From: PALSA-693 sp963780345
GTDB taxonomy: Bacteria; Actinomycetota; Acidimicrobiia; Acidimicrobiales; Palsa-688
DNA: 64,000 nucleotides
Reading direction: 5' to 3'
Assembly: GCA_963780345.1 (NCBI GenBank)
Contig: CAWABU010000002.1
Location: 124,001-188,000 of the forward strand
The notes under the pieces were generated by a model. That model was not told where the DNA came from. It saw nothing but the letters and a program-made list of their open reading frames with translations, and searched no databases. The stretch's first letter is position 1. Every line of letters starts with the position of its first letter. Below are positions 1 to 8,828 of the stretch, in pieces. A program made the position numbers and the translations under genes.

Positions 1-87
1 GTCGCCTACCGGGCGAGTTTTATGGCAAAAATCGAGCGCGGGGCGGGGCCGGACGACGCCCTCGAAGGGCATCCGTCGGCCGGGTGA
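1..87 (+). CDS. 3' end of an unidentified gene, cut by the window edge
   Basis: Frame 1 is open from the first base to a TGA at 85-87 and gives 28 residues ending EGHPSAG. The residues YRASFMAKIERG look like real protein with a charged, amphipathic character, but the piece is too short to assign a family. It runs towards the convergent EthD gene that ends at 120. It could be chance reading, because the piece has no recognisable motif. Confidence 0.4.
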   Translation, partial: VAYRASFMAKIERGAGPDDALEGHPSAG

Positions 88-119
88 CGCCAGGCCGGTG
101 GCGGCGAAGCCGGGATGGG

Positions 120-759
120 TCAGCCAACGGCGACGAGCTCGTGGCCGCGCACGGTGAGGCTCTCACCGATTAGCCCCAGGAAGCCATCATCGGTGAGGCC
201 CAAATCCCGGAATGTGGCGGCAGGGTCGCGGAACCAGATAGCCGCCATCCCGTCGAAGCTGCTCGATGACCCGGCCAGGGCCAAGTTGACCACGTACCGC
301 ACGGCCGACGGAGTTCGCTCCACCGCGGCTTTCACGTTGGGCAGGTGAACGCCGAGCCAGTGCTCGTGGAACGCCTCGACACTGACGCCGGAGCGGCGTT
401 TGGCGAAATAGCTGATCTTGAGATCGTCGCGGGTCGTTGGTGCGTCCACGTTGACGCGCTCGTCGGTCTGCAGCCGGATCGGCAGGCTGGCGACGAATCG
501 GCTGAAACCGTCGCCATCGACGTTGGGCCCGGCGTTACGCCCGACCGTGTCATCGAAGTGCGCCCTGTCGCGGAAAGTGAGCTCGGCCATCCCGTCACAT
601 TCCACGTCCGGCTGGTCGGGATCAAAGAAAGTGACCCGATATCCGACCGGGGTTGGTCAGCTCACGGACATGCGGCACGTGCTTGTGCTCCCAGGCGTCC
701 ACGAGCGCTTCGTGGCTGATCCCGTCCCGTCGCTTGACAGCTACGATCCACTTGAGCAT
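120..759 (-). CDS. EthD-domain protein, tandem domains, apparent frameshift
   Basis: EthD proteins are small dimeric alpha/beta-barrel (ferredoxin-like) proteins, often next to catabolic oxidoreductases; their reaction is mostly unknown. The ATG at 759 follows a good ribosome site (GAGGTG). The first frame reads MLKWIVAVKRRDGISHEALV and continues through HVPHVRELTNP to a stop near 639. A second frame then reads RVTFFDPDQPD and continues to the end at 120. It carries the second EthD half (KISYFAKRRSGVSVEAFHEHW, LGVHLPNV). The two frames join naturally around 636-650, so one base seems lost or gained there. The product would be about 210 residues, normal for two-domain EthD proteins. A shorter 161-residue frame (120-605) lacks the natural N-terminus. 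Confidence 0.75.
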
Positions 760-801
760 GGCAGCACCTCCCGCCGCGATGGTAATGCAGCCGTCGAGGG
801 A

Positions 802-1257
802 TCACCCGGTGTCCGGCCGCTGGCGGGCATAAGTGTCGAGACGCCGGAGCTCCTCTTCGTAAATGCTCCGCAGCACACGCGGTGCGAATCGTCGTTCGAA
901 GAAGCCTCCGATTCCAGATGCGCCCCGCCAGGTGGTGTCGATCTTCACCCGGGACGCGGCGCCGTCGGGCGTGACGGTGAAGGTCGTGACGGCGCTGGAG
1001 TTGATATCCGATTCGGTGAGTGTCCGCCCCGGCTCAGGTTCGGCTACCTGGGCGCGGTAAGCGCGGGTACGTCCCCCGGCGGTCAGCGTGTAAGCGATGA
1101 TGGTGCCGGCCCCAACGCCCCCGGATTCGACCCGGAAATCGGAGAAGGCCGGGGGGAGGAACTTCGGGTGGTGGGTCCGCATGTCGGTGAGGTAGCGGTA
1201 GACGGCGTCCGGCGGTGCGCTGACGGGCCCTTCGGCGGAGACGTGGATGGCAGCCAT
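802..1257 (-). CDS. SRPBCC-family (polyketide cyclase/START-like) protein
   Basis: The 151-residue product starts MAAIHVSAEGPVSAPPDAVY and has the helix-grip pattern of SRPBCC proteins: an N-terminal strand, a helix with YRYLTDMRTHHPKFLPP, then alternating strands (GAGTIIAYTLTAGGR, RTLTES, TTFTVTP, SRVKIDTTW) and a long C-terminal helix (FFERRFAPRVLRSIYEEELRRLD). Such proteins bind a hydrophobic ligand in a cavity; the ligand cannot be told here. The frame is open further upstream to 1524, but that extension is low-complexity and not SRPBCC-like, so the ATG at 1257 is preferred. It lies 42 bases downstream of the EthD start region and runs in the same direction. Confidence 0.75.
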   Translation of the reverse strand: MAAIHVSAEGPVSAPPDAVYRYLTDMRTHHPKFLPPAFSDFRVESGGVGAGTIIAYTLTAGGRTRAYRAQVAEPEPGRTLTESDINSSAVTTFTVTPDGAASRVKIDTTWRGASGIGGFFERRFAPRVLRSIYEEELRRLDTYARQRPDTG

Positions 1258-1416
1258 CCCGACTTTCGTACCACAGGGTGGCGTCGGGTGGGGAACCCGA
1301 GACGTGGCCAGGGTTGGCCGGTCGGCGTCGCACCACCATTCGGAGCTCTCCGATCCCGAGCTGGCCCGTCTGGCGGACGTCCTGCGCGCTTTGGGCCGCG
1401 TCCACCCTTCAGCGCC

Positions 1417-1566
1417 AGCGAGGCCCTTAGCGCCGTTCTCGGCGCCGGCGTGGTAAATACGACGGCGCACATCGGCACCGCTATCGACGACCTGGAAGAC
1501 GCCGGCGTGCTGCGACAGGTCCAACGCAACCCACCGCGCTGGGAGGCCATGGATCGTCCCGGCTGA
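1417..1566 (+). pseudogene. possible winged-helix remnant (Fic-type C-terminus)
   Basis: In frame 1 the residues LSAVLGAGVVNTTAHIGTAI followed by DDLEDAGVLRQVQ and PRWEAMD resemble the C-terminal winged helix of Fic-family proteins, in which a helix-turn-helix is followed by 'AIDxLExAGVLRxV...'. No start codon and no N-terminal part are present, and the upstream reading is not convincing. It occupies the otherwise empty interval 1258-1592. The resemblance is by eye only and may be chance. Confidence 0.28.
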
Positions 1567-1592
1567 TCCAGGGCTGAAGTTTTGTCATTGGG

Positions 1593-2291
1593 TCACACGG
1601 TGACTCGCCGCATGGTGGCGAACCCTCCGGCCGCAAGCAAGGCGGTCAGAGCAGCCAGCAGGCCGGTCAGGCCCGGCGCGCTCAGGGTGGTAAAGAAATG
1701 GCCGACCTGCTGCCAGGCGTCGGCCCAGGTGGCGCTGACAACCAGGGCCAGACCCACGAGTATCTGGGCGCAGATGAACACGATCGTGCCGGGGAGCTGC
1801 CAGCGTCGGTAGACGAGGCCAGTCCACATTCCGTAGATAAACATCAAGGCAAAGAGCACAAAGGAGGTGAGCCACGTGACATACCACGACCCTTCCAGGA
1901 GCCACCAGAACCGGAAGAAGTGAATCTCAAGGCCCCAGCCACCGGTGGCTCGTTCGATAGCCTGCAGACCAGCCAGGGCCAGGCCGTAGAACACCGCCAA
2001 CGCCCCGTTCAAACCCAGGGTGCCGAGATAGTAGGAGCGGCGGCTCAGCCCAATGGCAAACCCGAAGGGCAGGGCCCGGGCGACGCTGATAACGCCGACT
2101 ACAAACACCCAGCAGAAGATGGTCACGACTCCCCCGGTGTGGAAGCCGCCGGGCAGTGACGGGCCCGCGGCGGCAAGGACCACATTGACCAGGAAGGAAA
2201 AGGCCAGGAAGGCCCACGGGATGATCACGTACTGCAAGCGGTCGCCGAGGTGGTACCGGCCAACGTTGATCAGTGTCCTCACGTCGCTCAT
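1593..2291 (-). CDS. ABC transporter permease-like membrane protein
   Basis: The 232-residue protein has about six hydrophobic segments (around residues 20-45, 52-75, 90-115, 125-155, 168-190 and 205-228) and no soluble domain. Its start ATG overlaps the stop of the upstream ATP-binding gene by four bases, so the two are translationally coupled. Together with the GntR regulator they form a three-gene exporter operon of the type seen around ytrA in Firmicutes and actinobacteria. It should form the membrane channel for the ATPase encoded at 2288-3175. The substrate is unknown; such systems often respond to cell-wall-active compounds. Confidence 0.85.
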   Translation of the reverse strand: MSDVRTLINVGRYHLGDRLQYVIIPWAFLAFSFLVNVVLAAAGPSLPGGFHTGGVVTIFCWVFVVGVISVARALPFGFAIGLSRRSYYLGTLGLNGALAVFYGLALAGLQAIERATGGWGLEIHFFRFWWLLEGSWYVTWLTSFVLFALMFIYGMWTGLVYRRWQLPGTIVFICAQILVGLALVVSATWADAWQQVGHFFTTLSAPGLTGLLAALTALLAAGGFATMRRVTV

Positions 2292-3175
2292 GCGATCACC
2301 TTCTCTCGGCTGGCGCCGCCCGTGGCGTGGACCAGCAGTTCCTGTAATGACAGAGGCTCCACGCTCAGATGAAGCGCGGCCGCCCGGGCCCGCTCGGCGG
2401 CGTCGAGGCGACCCCCGACGGTCACCAGAGCCCGGGAACCCAAGGCCTGGCGGTGCCAGACCCGCCGCCCGGTCACGAACTGGGCTACGGCAGTCGCGGT
2501 GCCGCGGACCGTGAAAGCCCCACCCCGGACATCCTCGATCGGCGCGTCCACCACCACCCGCCCATGATCGAGGATCACGATCCGTTCGAGCAGGTCGGCG
2601 ACCTCGTCGACCAGGTGGGTGGACAGCACGACGGTGCGGGGATGGTCCGCGAAGTCCGCCAGCAGGCGGTCATAGAAAATGCTCCGGGCCACCGGGTCCA
2701 GGCCGGCGTAGGGCTCGTCGAACAGTGTCAGCTCCGCCCGGGCGGCCAAACCGATGATGATGCCGAGGGCCGAACGCATGCCTCGCGACAGCTTCTTGAC
2801 CGGCCTCCTCGGCGGCAGGTCAAAGTCAGCCAGAAGGCGGGCGGCCAGGTCGTGGTTCCAGTTGGGGTAGAACCACGACGCCACCTGCAGGGCACGGGCC
2901 ACCCGGAGGTCGGGGTACACCTGATCCTCCCGAATGAACGCGATGCGCCGCAAGACCTCGTCGTTTTCAACGGGATTCTGCCCGAAGACGAGGATACGCC
3001 CGGAGGTGGCGAACTCCTGGGCGGCGACGATTCGCATCAGGGTGGTCTTGCCGGCTCCGTTGCGTCCAAGCAGTCCGGTGATAACGCCCGGAGCTACCTC
3101 GAGCGAGACATCGTCAAGGACGGCCAGCTCCCGGTAGCAGCGCGTCAGCCCGGTCGTGGTTATCGCGGGTGTCAT
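2288..3175 (-). CDS. ABC transporter ATP-binding protein
   Basis: This 295-residue ATPase has all the expected motifs: Walker A GRNGAGKTT (about residues 37-45), signature LSRGMRS (near 133), Walker B TLFDEPYAGLDP (near 152) and the switch histidine in LSTHLVDE. The C-terminal 90 residues are a small extension typical of exporter-type ATPases. It overlaps the regulator gene before it and the permease gene after it by four bases each, so all three are one transcript read from about 3570. It should energise the permease at 1593-2291. Confidence 0.92.
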   Translation of the reverse strand: MTPAITTTGLTRCYRELAVLDDVSLEVAPGVITGLLGRNGAGKTTLMRIVAAQEFATSGRILVFGQNPVENDEVLRRIAFIREDQVYPDLRVARALQVASWFYPNWNHDLAARLLADFDLPPRRPVKKLSRGMRSALGIIIGLAARAELTLFDEPYAGLDPVARSIFYDRLLADFADHPRTVVLSTHLVDEVADLLERIVILDHGRVVVDAPIEDVRGGAFTVRGTATAVAQFVTGRRVWHRQALGSRALVTVGGRLDAAERARAAALHLSVEPLSLQELLVHATGGASREKVIA

Positions 3176-3549
3176 GCCGTCAAGCCCTCATTTCTCAACC
3201 TGAACTCCTGGATCAAAGTGATGAGGGTCGCCGGATCAAGATCCAGGCGGCGTGCCTCGGCGAGCATCGGGACGACGTACTGCTCGGCGAAACGGGCTCG
3301 CCGTTGGGATCGCAGGCGGTCCTGTGCGCCTGCGGCGACGAACATGCCGAGGCCTCGCTTCTTCTCGACTACCCCGCTGTCTACCAACACGTTGATTCCC
3401 TTTCCGGCGGTCGCCGGGTTGATCCGATGGAATGTCGCCAGTTCGTTGGTCGACGGCACCCTCGCGCCCTCGACCAACGCCCCGTCCAATATGTCGTCCG
3501 CGATCTGGTCGGCGATCTGCACGAAGAGCGGTGTCCCTTCGTCGAGCAC
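3172..3549 (-). CDS. GntR-family regulator, YtrA type
   Basis: A short (about 125 residues) GntR protein: the N-terminal winged helix runs LFVQIADQIADDILDGALVE, then GARVPSTNELATFHRINPAT, then VDSGVVEKKRGLGMFV. After it there is only a short helical tail, the mark of the YtrA subfamily, which lacks a large effector domain. The start is taken as the GTG at 3549 (reading LDEGTPLFVQ); the frame is open further to 3678 but that part crosses the likely operator. It heads the operon with the ABC ATPase and permease and probably represses it. Confidence 0.88.
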   Translation of the reverse strand: MLDEGTPLFVQIADQIADDILDGALVEGARVPSTNELATFHRINPATAGKGINVLVDSGVVEKKRGLGMFVAAGAQDRLRSQRRARFAEQYVVPMLAEARRLDLDPATLITLIQEFRLRNEGLTA

Positions 3550-3572
3550 TAGCTCCCGGCCCCGCCTGGTTG

Positions 3573-3594
3573 GTTCATTAGTTGAGTAGTGTAC
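3573..3594. promoter_or_regulatory. candidate operator of the GntR/YtrA-type repressor
   Basis: An imperfect 22-bp dyad, GTTCATTAGTT/GAGTAGTGTAC, lies 24 bp upstream of the GTG start of the regulator gene; 14 of 22 positions are symmetric (GTxCAxTA...TAxTGxAC). YtrA-type repressors usually bind such A/T-containing dyads in front of their own operon, and this is the most AT-rich stretch of the intergenic region. It also lies about 100 bp upstream of the divergent acyl-CoA ligase. Confidence 0.5.
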
Positions 3595-3687
3595 CAGGAA
3601 GGTGGCGAAGTAGCAACCCGCGGTTCCACCGGGGTCGCCGGGTGGGATCACCGGCAGTGCGGGCGAGCAAGCTGACAAAATGTACGG

Positions 3688-5295
3688 GTGGGCAAACTGA
3701 AGACGTCGTACTGGCCAGCCGACGGATCGCTGGAGGTCCGGGACACGACGGTCGGTTCGATATTGCGGGAGGCCGCCCAGCAGTTCGGCGGCACCGAGGC
3801 CCTGGTGGAAGGCAAACCCGGATTGCCGGCAGCAAGGCGCCGGTGGACCTTCGAGGATCTGCTGACAGAAGCCGAGCAGGTCGCGGGCGCATTGCTGGAA
3901 CGCTTCGACCCGGGGGAGAGGGTGGCGGTGTGGGCGCCAAACATCCCTGAGTGGGTACTTCTCGAGCTGGGCGCAGGGCTGGCCGGGATGGTGCTCGTCA
4001 CCGTCAACCCGGCTTACAAGCCCAAGGAGCTGGAGTATGTACTGCGCCAGTCCGGCGCCTCGGGCATTTTCCTGGTGCCCGAATTTCGGGGCAACCCCAT
4101 GGCCGCCAGCGTGGAGGAAGTCCGGCCCGGGCTGGACGCGCTCCGGGAGGTGGTGCCGTTCCCGGAGTGGGACGCGTTCCTCGCGACCTGCCCTGCGTCC
4201 TTGCAGCTGCCCACCGTGCGGCCGGGCGACCCGGCTCAGATCCAGTACACATCGGGGACCACTGGATTCCCCAAAGGGGCCCTACTGCATCACCGGGGCC
4301 TGACCAACAATGCCCGTATTTTTACGACCTTGGCTGGCGCTCAGGCCGGTGACGTGTATGTCAGCCCCTTCCCGATGTTCCACACCGGCGGTTGTGTGCT
4401 TGGAACGCTGGGGAGCCTGCAGGCCGGGATGCGCCATGTGCCCGTGCTGGCCTTCGACCCTACGCTCATGCTCGAGCTCATGGAGGCGGAGCGAGCGACT
4501 ATCGCCCTGGGCGTGCCGACGGTGCTGATCGCCTTGCTCGAGTGCCCCGACCTGGCCACCCGGGATCTGTCGTCACTGCGGGTGGTCGGGTCGGGCGGCG
4601 CCCCGGTGCCGGCGCAACTGGTGCGCAGCATCGAAGAGACCCTCCACGTGTCGTTTTCGATCGTGTACGGGACGACCGAGTGCTCACCAGTGGTTTCGCA
4701 GATACGCCTCGATGACGCCTTCGAGGACAAGACCGGGACGCTCGGGCAGCCGGTGCCGCAGACCGAGGTGAAGATAACCGATCCGGCCACGGGCGACGTC
4801 GTACCGTTGGGGATCATCGGAGAGCTTTGCGTCCGCGGCTACTGCGTGATGACCGGATATTTCCAGATGGCCGAACAGACCGCCACGGCCATCGACCCCG
4901 AGGGTTGGTACCACACGAGGGACCTGGCCTCCATGGACGATCGGGGCTACCTGCGAATCGAAGGCCGCCTCAGCGACATGATCATCCGGGGCGGGGAAAA
5001 CATCTACCCCCGGGAGATCGAGGACCTGCTCTTCGCCCATCCCAACGTGGCCGAGGCGGTGGTCGTCGGCGTGCCCAGCTCCCGGTGGGGGGAGGAAGTG
5101 GCCGCCTTCATCCGGGCGGCCCCAGGCCGACCGGCCACCGCCGGCGAGCTCTCCGCCTACTGTCGGGAGCACCTGGCTTCGTTCAAGGCGCCCCGCCACT
5201 GGGAGTTCGTTGACGTTTTTCCGCAAACCGCGTCGGGCAAGATCCAGAAGTTCCTGCTTCGGGAGCGTTTCGCCGCTGCGCACCCCGACAACTGA
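3688..5295 (+). CDS. AMP-dependent acyl-CoA synthetase (FadD-like)
   Basis: The 535-residue enzyme should activate a carboxylic acid to its acyl-CoA through an acyl-adenylate. Visible motifs are the P-loop YTSGTTGFPKG (residues 187-197), YGTTECSP (A5 region, near 327), GWYHTRDLA (A7), the hinge GRLSDMIIRGGENIYPREIE (near 430) and the C-terminal lysine loop ASGKIQKF. The length fits medium/long-chain FadD-like ligases. It starts at a GTG (GKLKTSYWPADGS) and is divergent from the GntR operon. The substrate is not evident from the sequence or from the neighbours. Confidence 0.9.
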   Translation: MGKLKTSYWPADGSLEVRDTTVGSILREAAQQFGGTEALVEGKPGLPAARRRWTFEDLLTEAEQVAGALLERFDPGERVAVWAPNIPEWVLLELGAGLAGMVLVTVNPAYKPKELEYVLRQSGASGIFLVPEFRGNPMAASVEEVRPGLDALREVVPFPEWDAFLATCPASLQLPTVRPGDPAQIQYTSGTTGFPKGALLHHRGLTNNARIFTTLAGAQAGDVYVSPFPMFHTGGCVLGTLGSLQAGMRHVPVLAFDPTLMLELMEAERATIALGVPTVLIALLECPDLATRDLSSLRVVGSGGAPVPAQLVRSIEETLHVSFSIVYGTTECSPVVSQIRLDDAFEDKTGTLGQPVPQTEVKITDPATGDVVPLGIIGELCVRGYCVMTGYFQMAEQTATAIDPEGWYHTRDLASMDDRGYLRIEGRLSDMIIRGGENIYPREIEDLLFAHPNVAEAVVVGVPSSRWGEEVAAFIRAAPGRPATAGELSAYCREHLASFKAPRHWEFVDVFPQTASGKIQKFLLRERFAAAHPDN

Positions 5296-5334
5296 GCCGG
5301 GACACCCCTGCGCCGGCAGGCGGCGGCCGTCGGT

Positions 5335-5520
5335 CTAGGCCCCGGCGGGCGGCTGCATATGGCCAAGTTGTGTCATGACCGTAAGCAGGTCGTAGTAGGC
5401 ACCGCCACCGATGATCCGACCGTCGGAGTCGAAGCGCAGAATGTTGACCCACGGCAGAGACACCGAGCGCCCGGTCGCCGGTAAGGGACCGAACGCGCCG
5501 GTATTCGTTCCCGCATACAC
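5335..5520 (-). pseudogene. C-terminal fragment of a SnoaL-like ester cyclase
   Basis: The 61 residues contain GTNTGAFGPLPATGRSVSLP, VNILRFDSDGRII and YYDLLTVMTQLGHMQPPAG, which match the last half of SnoaL-like polyketide cyclase/NTF2-fold proteins. The N-terminal half (about 70-80 residues) is missing. Upstream of 5520 no frame continues the fold, and the space is taken by the start region of the lipoprotein gene at 5632. I read it as a truncated remnant; a GTG at 5520 could still start a tiny peptide. Confidence 0.65.
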
Positions 5521-5631
5521 GCCCCGAGTCGAGCCAGGCGCACAGGGCTCGACGGCGCTGACGCTCGTGCCGGGAGCACATCACCCTGCCGACGTATACT
5601 CGGCCACCGTACGGAGTGGATGTGAGGCGGC

Positions 5632-6792
5632 ATGTTCCAAAAGCGGCGCCGCCCGAAGGCGCAATCAGACAGGGCAGGGGCGGCGCCACTGCATTTGCGG
5701 TTGACTCTGGCCCTGGGCGTCCTGCTCATCATGGGTGCGCTGGCTGCATGCAGTAGCACGAAGAATGTCGCCGCGGGCCGACCCACAACGCCGACTTCTG
5801 CAGAGCCGGCAACCACCGCTACCCCCAAGCCGGCGACCACGGTCGCCACCACCGCGGCGACGACGTTGCCGCCAACAACGTCCGCGGCAACAACCTCTCC
5901 GCCGACAACTGCCCGGCGGACGATTCCTCCCGCGTCGCCGTCACCCTTATCGATCACGGCGCTTTCGGGGCTGGCCCGTCTCCCGATCAAGGGACGGGCG
6001 CCGCTGACCGGCTATAGCCGCGCCCGGTTCGGCCCGGCCTGGACCGACGACGTCACCGTGGCCGACGGCCACAACGGCTGTGATACCCGCAACGACATCT
6101 TGCGCCGGGACCTGACCGGCGTGGTGGTCAAGGTCGGGACGCACGGCTGTACCGTCGCCAGCGGGATCCTCCACGACCCCTATTCCAACACCATCATTCC
6201 CTTCACGAGGGGTGCCAGCACCAGCACAGCCGTTCAGATCGATCATGTCGTCGCTCTCGGCGACGCCTGGCAGACCGGTGCTCAGGTGTTGAGCTTGGCC
6301 ATCCGCACCAACATGGCCAACGATCCACTCGAACTGCTGGCCGTGGAGGGAGCACTCAATGAGCAGAAAGGCGACGCCGACGCGGCTACCTGGCTACCAC
6401 CCAACCGATCGTTCCGGTGCTCCTACGTCGCCACCCAGGTGGCCGTCAAAGTCCGCTACCACCTGTGGGTAACCCCGGCCGAGCACCAGGCCATCGCCGG
6501 GGTACTCTCCACCTGCCCCACCCAGCCTCTGCCCACTGGCGCAGGCACCGCGGCCAGCCCCCCGACGGTGGCGCCGCCACCTCGCCCCGTCCCAACACCC
6601 GCTCCACCCACGACGCGCCCGTCGACACCGGCACCCTCGCCGACAACCCCCGGGACGTCCCCGGGTCTCCGCGTCGTCCATGCCGGAGCGTTTTGCTCGC
6701 CCCCGGGAGCGCGAGGAGTTACGGTCGCCGGAACGCCCATGACGTGCAAGCTGGACAGCAAGGGACAGCGCTACCGCTGGAGTCACGCGTGA
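5632..6792 (+). CDS. secreted lipoprotein with DUF1524 HNH nuclease domain
   Basis: The N-terminus has basic residues, a hydrophobic stretch and a lipobox (GALAAC) near residue 41, then a long Thr/Pro/Ala linker. The central domain (about residues 125-300) is DUF1524/GmrSD-type: CDTRNDILRRDL, QIDHVVALGDAWQTG, MANDPLELLAVEG, NEQKGD and WLPPN. The catalytic histidine is in DHVVAL. A second proline/threonine linker leads to a C-terminal module, FCSPPGARGVTVAGTPMTCK, like the short Excalibur-type repeats on surface nucleases. It is probably an extracellular nuclease used for nutrient DNA or defence of the cell surface. The ATG has a GAGGCGG ribosome site. Confidence 0.85.
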   Translation: MFQKRRRPKAQSDRAGAAPLHLRLTLALGVLLIMGALAACSSTKNVAAGRPTTPTSAEPATTATPKPATTVATTAATTLPPTTSAATTSPPTTARRTIPPASPSPLSITALSGLARLPIKGRAPLTGYSRARFGPAWTDDVTVADGHNGCDTRNDILRRDLTGVVVKVGTHGCTVASGILHDPYSNTIIPFTRGASTSTAVQIDHVVALGDAWQTGAQVLSLAIRTNMANDPLELLAVEGALNEQKGDADAATWLPPNRSFRCSYVATQVAVKVRYHLWVTPAEHQAIAGVLSTCPTQPLPTGAGTAASPPTVAPPPRPVPTPAPPTTRPSTPAPSPTTPGTSPGLRVVHAGAFCSPPGARGVTVAGTPMTCKLDSKGQRYRWSHA

Positions 6793-6834
6793 GCGCCGAG
6801 CTATCAGCTACGCCCGTCGCCTGCTCTGACGCCC

Positions 6835-6972
6835 AATGGGCCGATCTCCGCACTGTCGGTGACCGCCGTCGCCCATCAAGTTGGTTACGGCACCCCCAGT
6901 GCTTTCACCTACGCCTTCCGGCTCGAGCTTGGCTCACCCCCCGGGACTTACTTCCGCAATCTCGCCAACTGA
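6835..6972 (+). pseudogene. C-terminal fragment of an AraC-family regulator
   Basis: From 6841 the frame reads PISALSVTAVAHQVGYGTPS, AFTYAFRLELGSPPGTYFRN and LAN-stop. This is the second helix-turn-helix of AraC proteins ('xVTxVAxxVGYxSPSAFxxAFRRxLGxxPGxYFR'), ending at the normal place. The first helix-turn-helix and the ligand domain are absent; the preceding bases belong to the end of the DUF1524 gene, whose stop is in the same frame at 6790-6792. It is a gene remnant filling the gap between two live genes. Confidence 0.65.
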
Positions 6973-6998
6973 GCCAATCGCCTCGCATCGGTGGGGCT

Positions 6999-7550
6999 TC
7001 AGAAAATCAATGGCAAGAGCATCTTGGTCGAGCGTTTGTACCCCGGGTAGGCGTCCGGGAACTGCTCGGTCAAGTAGCGCTCCTCGACGGTCGCGCTGTA
7101 CAGAAAGTAGATGCCAGCCAGGAGCACGACGATCAGCCACAGCCAGTTGAGCCCTACGGCCGTGCCCACCCCGGCGACCAGGATGCCCGAATAGATGGGA
7201 TGACGAACCAGGTGGTAGGGGCCGCTGGTCACCAGTTCGGGATCGTCCTTCTGCGTCATCGGGGTGCCCCAGTTCCGCCCGATGTGCACCCGAGCCCACA
7301 CGGCGAACCCCAACCCGAGGGCCCAGAGAAAGAGACCCAGCCCGGCCCGCCACGGGTCGGTGTTGAGGCCCTGGCCCCGGAAGGCCCCAAGGCGGATCAA
7401 GAGGATCAAGAGGACCACGATCACCGCCCTGATACGGAGCTCGCGTGACCAGGGGACGCGGCCTCTCTTCATGGAGAACGCGGCCGCGAGCCAGTAGAGC
7501 CAGAACGCCCCCCATCCGGCGGCGTACACCAGCTCGACCGCGTGCATCAT
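6999..7550 (-). CDS. isoprenylcysteine carboxylmethyltransferase-family membrane methyltransferase
   Basis: A 183-residue membrane protein with about four to five hydrophobic helices. The C-terminal half has the ICMT/phospholipid methyltransferase signature LVTSGPYHLVRHPIYSG and later EERYLTEQFPDAYPGYKRST, which forms the SAM-binding surface. Bacterial members methylate small lipids or other substrates that are mostly unknown. It stands alone, facing the AraC remnant at its 3' end, and its start is 97 bp from the divergent serine hydrolase. Confidence 0.85.
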   Translation of the reverse strand: MMHAVELVYAAGWGAFWLYWLAAAFSMKRGRVPWSRELRIRAVIVVLLILLIRLGAFRGQGLNTDPWRAGLGLFLWALGLGFAVWARVHIGRNWGTPMTQKDDPELVTSGPYHLVRHPIYSGILVAGVGTAVGLNWLWLIVVLLAGIYFLYSATVEERYLTEQFPDAYPGYKRSTKMLLPLIF

Positions 7551-7646
7551 CGCTCAGACTGCCACAGGGTGGCGGGCCGACCGTGGACGTTCTGCACACC
7601 GAGCGCTAGTGTCGTGCCCGGCAGGGTGTCTACTGAGGGGTGTGTG

Positions 7647-8810
7647 ATGGCAACGGTTCACGGCGTTTGCGACAGCCGGTTCAAGCTGTTGCACGACGCC
7701 ATGGAGGCGAGCCTGGCATCCGGCGATGAGCTCGGGGCGTCCATTGCCATTGATCTCGATGGGGAGACGGTGGTGGACCTGTGGGGCGGCTGGCGTGATG
7801 AGGGGAAGCACCAACCGTGGGATCGAGACACGATCGTCAATGTGTGGTCGACGACCAAGACGGTTACCAGCCTGGCCATGCTGATGCTGGTCGCCCGGGG
7901 CGATCTGGACGTCTACGCGCCGGTTGCCCGCTATTGGCCGGAGTTCGCCGCCGCCGGCAAGGAAGCAGTGGAAGTGCGACACCTGCTCTCGCACATGTCC
8001 GGCGTTTCGGGCCTGGATCAGCCGGCCGTCGTCGAGGATCTGTACGACTGGGAGGCGTCGACGTCGCGCCTGGCCGGGCAGGCGCCGTGGTGGGAGCCGG
8101 GCACCGCTACCGGTTACCACGCCCTCAACTTCGGACATCTGCTCGGTGAGGTACTCCGTCGGATCACCGGCATCCACCTGAAGCAGTTTGTGGCCGAGGA
8201 GATCGCCGGTCCGCTCGGTGCCGACTTCCAGATCGGCGCCGCGACCGCGGACAGCAGCCGCATCAGCGCCGTCGTTGCGCCGCCGCCCCTGCCGTTCGAC
8301 CTGGACACCATGGATCCGGCCAGCCCCGCCGTTCGCACTTTCACCGGGCCGCCGCTCGACGCCGCGGTGGCGAACAGCGCCGGCTGGCGGGCGGCCGACA
8401 TCGGCGGAGCCAACGGCCATGGCAATGCCCGATCCGTCGCCCGGATGCTCTCCGCCGTCACCCTCGGCGGTCAGGTTGGCGATCGCCGGCTCCTGTCGCC
8501 GGAGGCCATCGAGCTGATCTTCGACGAGCAAGCCGACGGCATCGACGTCGTGCTGGGTGTCCCGCTGCGCTTTGGCATCGGGTACGCCCTTCCTAAAGTC
8601 GAGCTCATTCCCTACGTACCCACCGGACGGGTCTGTTTCTGGGGCGGCTGGGGTGGCTCGGTCATCCTGATGGACCTCGACCGGCGCATGACCTTTGCCT
8701 ACATGATGAACAAGATGGCCCCCGGAATCATCGGGTCGGATCGGGCCGAGACCTATGTGCGCACCGCTTACGCGGCCCTTGACGTCCCGCTTCCTCCCGC
8801 AGAGGAATAG
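7647..8810 (+). CDS. serine hydrolase, class C beta-lactamase/EstB-like
   Basis: The 387-residue protein has the S-x-x-K nucleophile motif in VWSTTKTVTSLAMLML (near residue 70), the tyrosine motif in GTATGYHALNFGHLLGEVL (near 155) and a C-terminal glycine-rich strand FWGGWGGSVILMD. No signal peptide is seen, so it is probably a cytoplasmic esterase (EstB type) and not a true beta-lactamase. The ATG at 7647 has a GAGGGG ribosome site; the frame opens earlier, at 7542, but that part is not conserved in character. It precedes a small flavin reductase by 18 bases. Confidence 0.88.
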   Translation: MATVHGVCDSRFKLLHDAMEASLASGDELGASIAIDLDGETVVDLWGGWRDEGKHQPWDRDTIVNVWSTTKTVTSLAMLMLVARGDLDVYAPVARYWPEFAAAGKEAVEVRHLLSHMSGVSGLDQPAVVEDLYDWEASTSRLAGQAPWWEPGTATGYHALNFGHLLGEVLRRITGIHLKQFVAEEIAGPLGADFQIGAATADSSRISAVVAPPPLPFDLDTMDPASPAVRTFTGPPLDAAVANSAGWRAADIGGANGHGNARSVARMLSAVTLGGQVGDRRLLSPEAIELIFDEQADGIDVVLGVPLRFGIGYALPKVELIPYVPTGRVCFWGGWGGSVILMDLDRRMTFAYMMNKMAPGIIGSDRAETYVRTAYAALDVPLPPAEE

Positions 8811-8828
8811 CAGGCGACGCGGATCGCT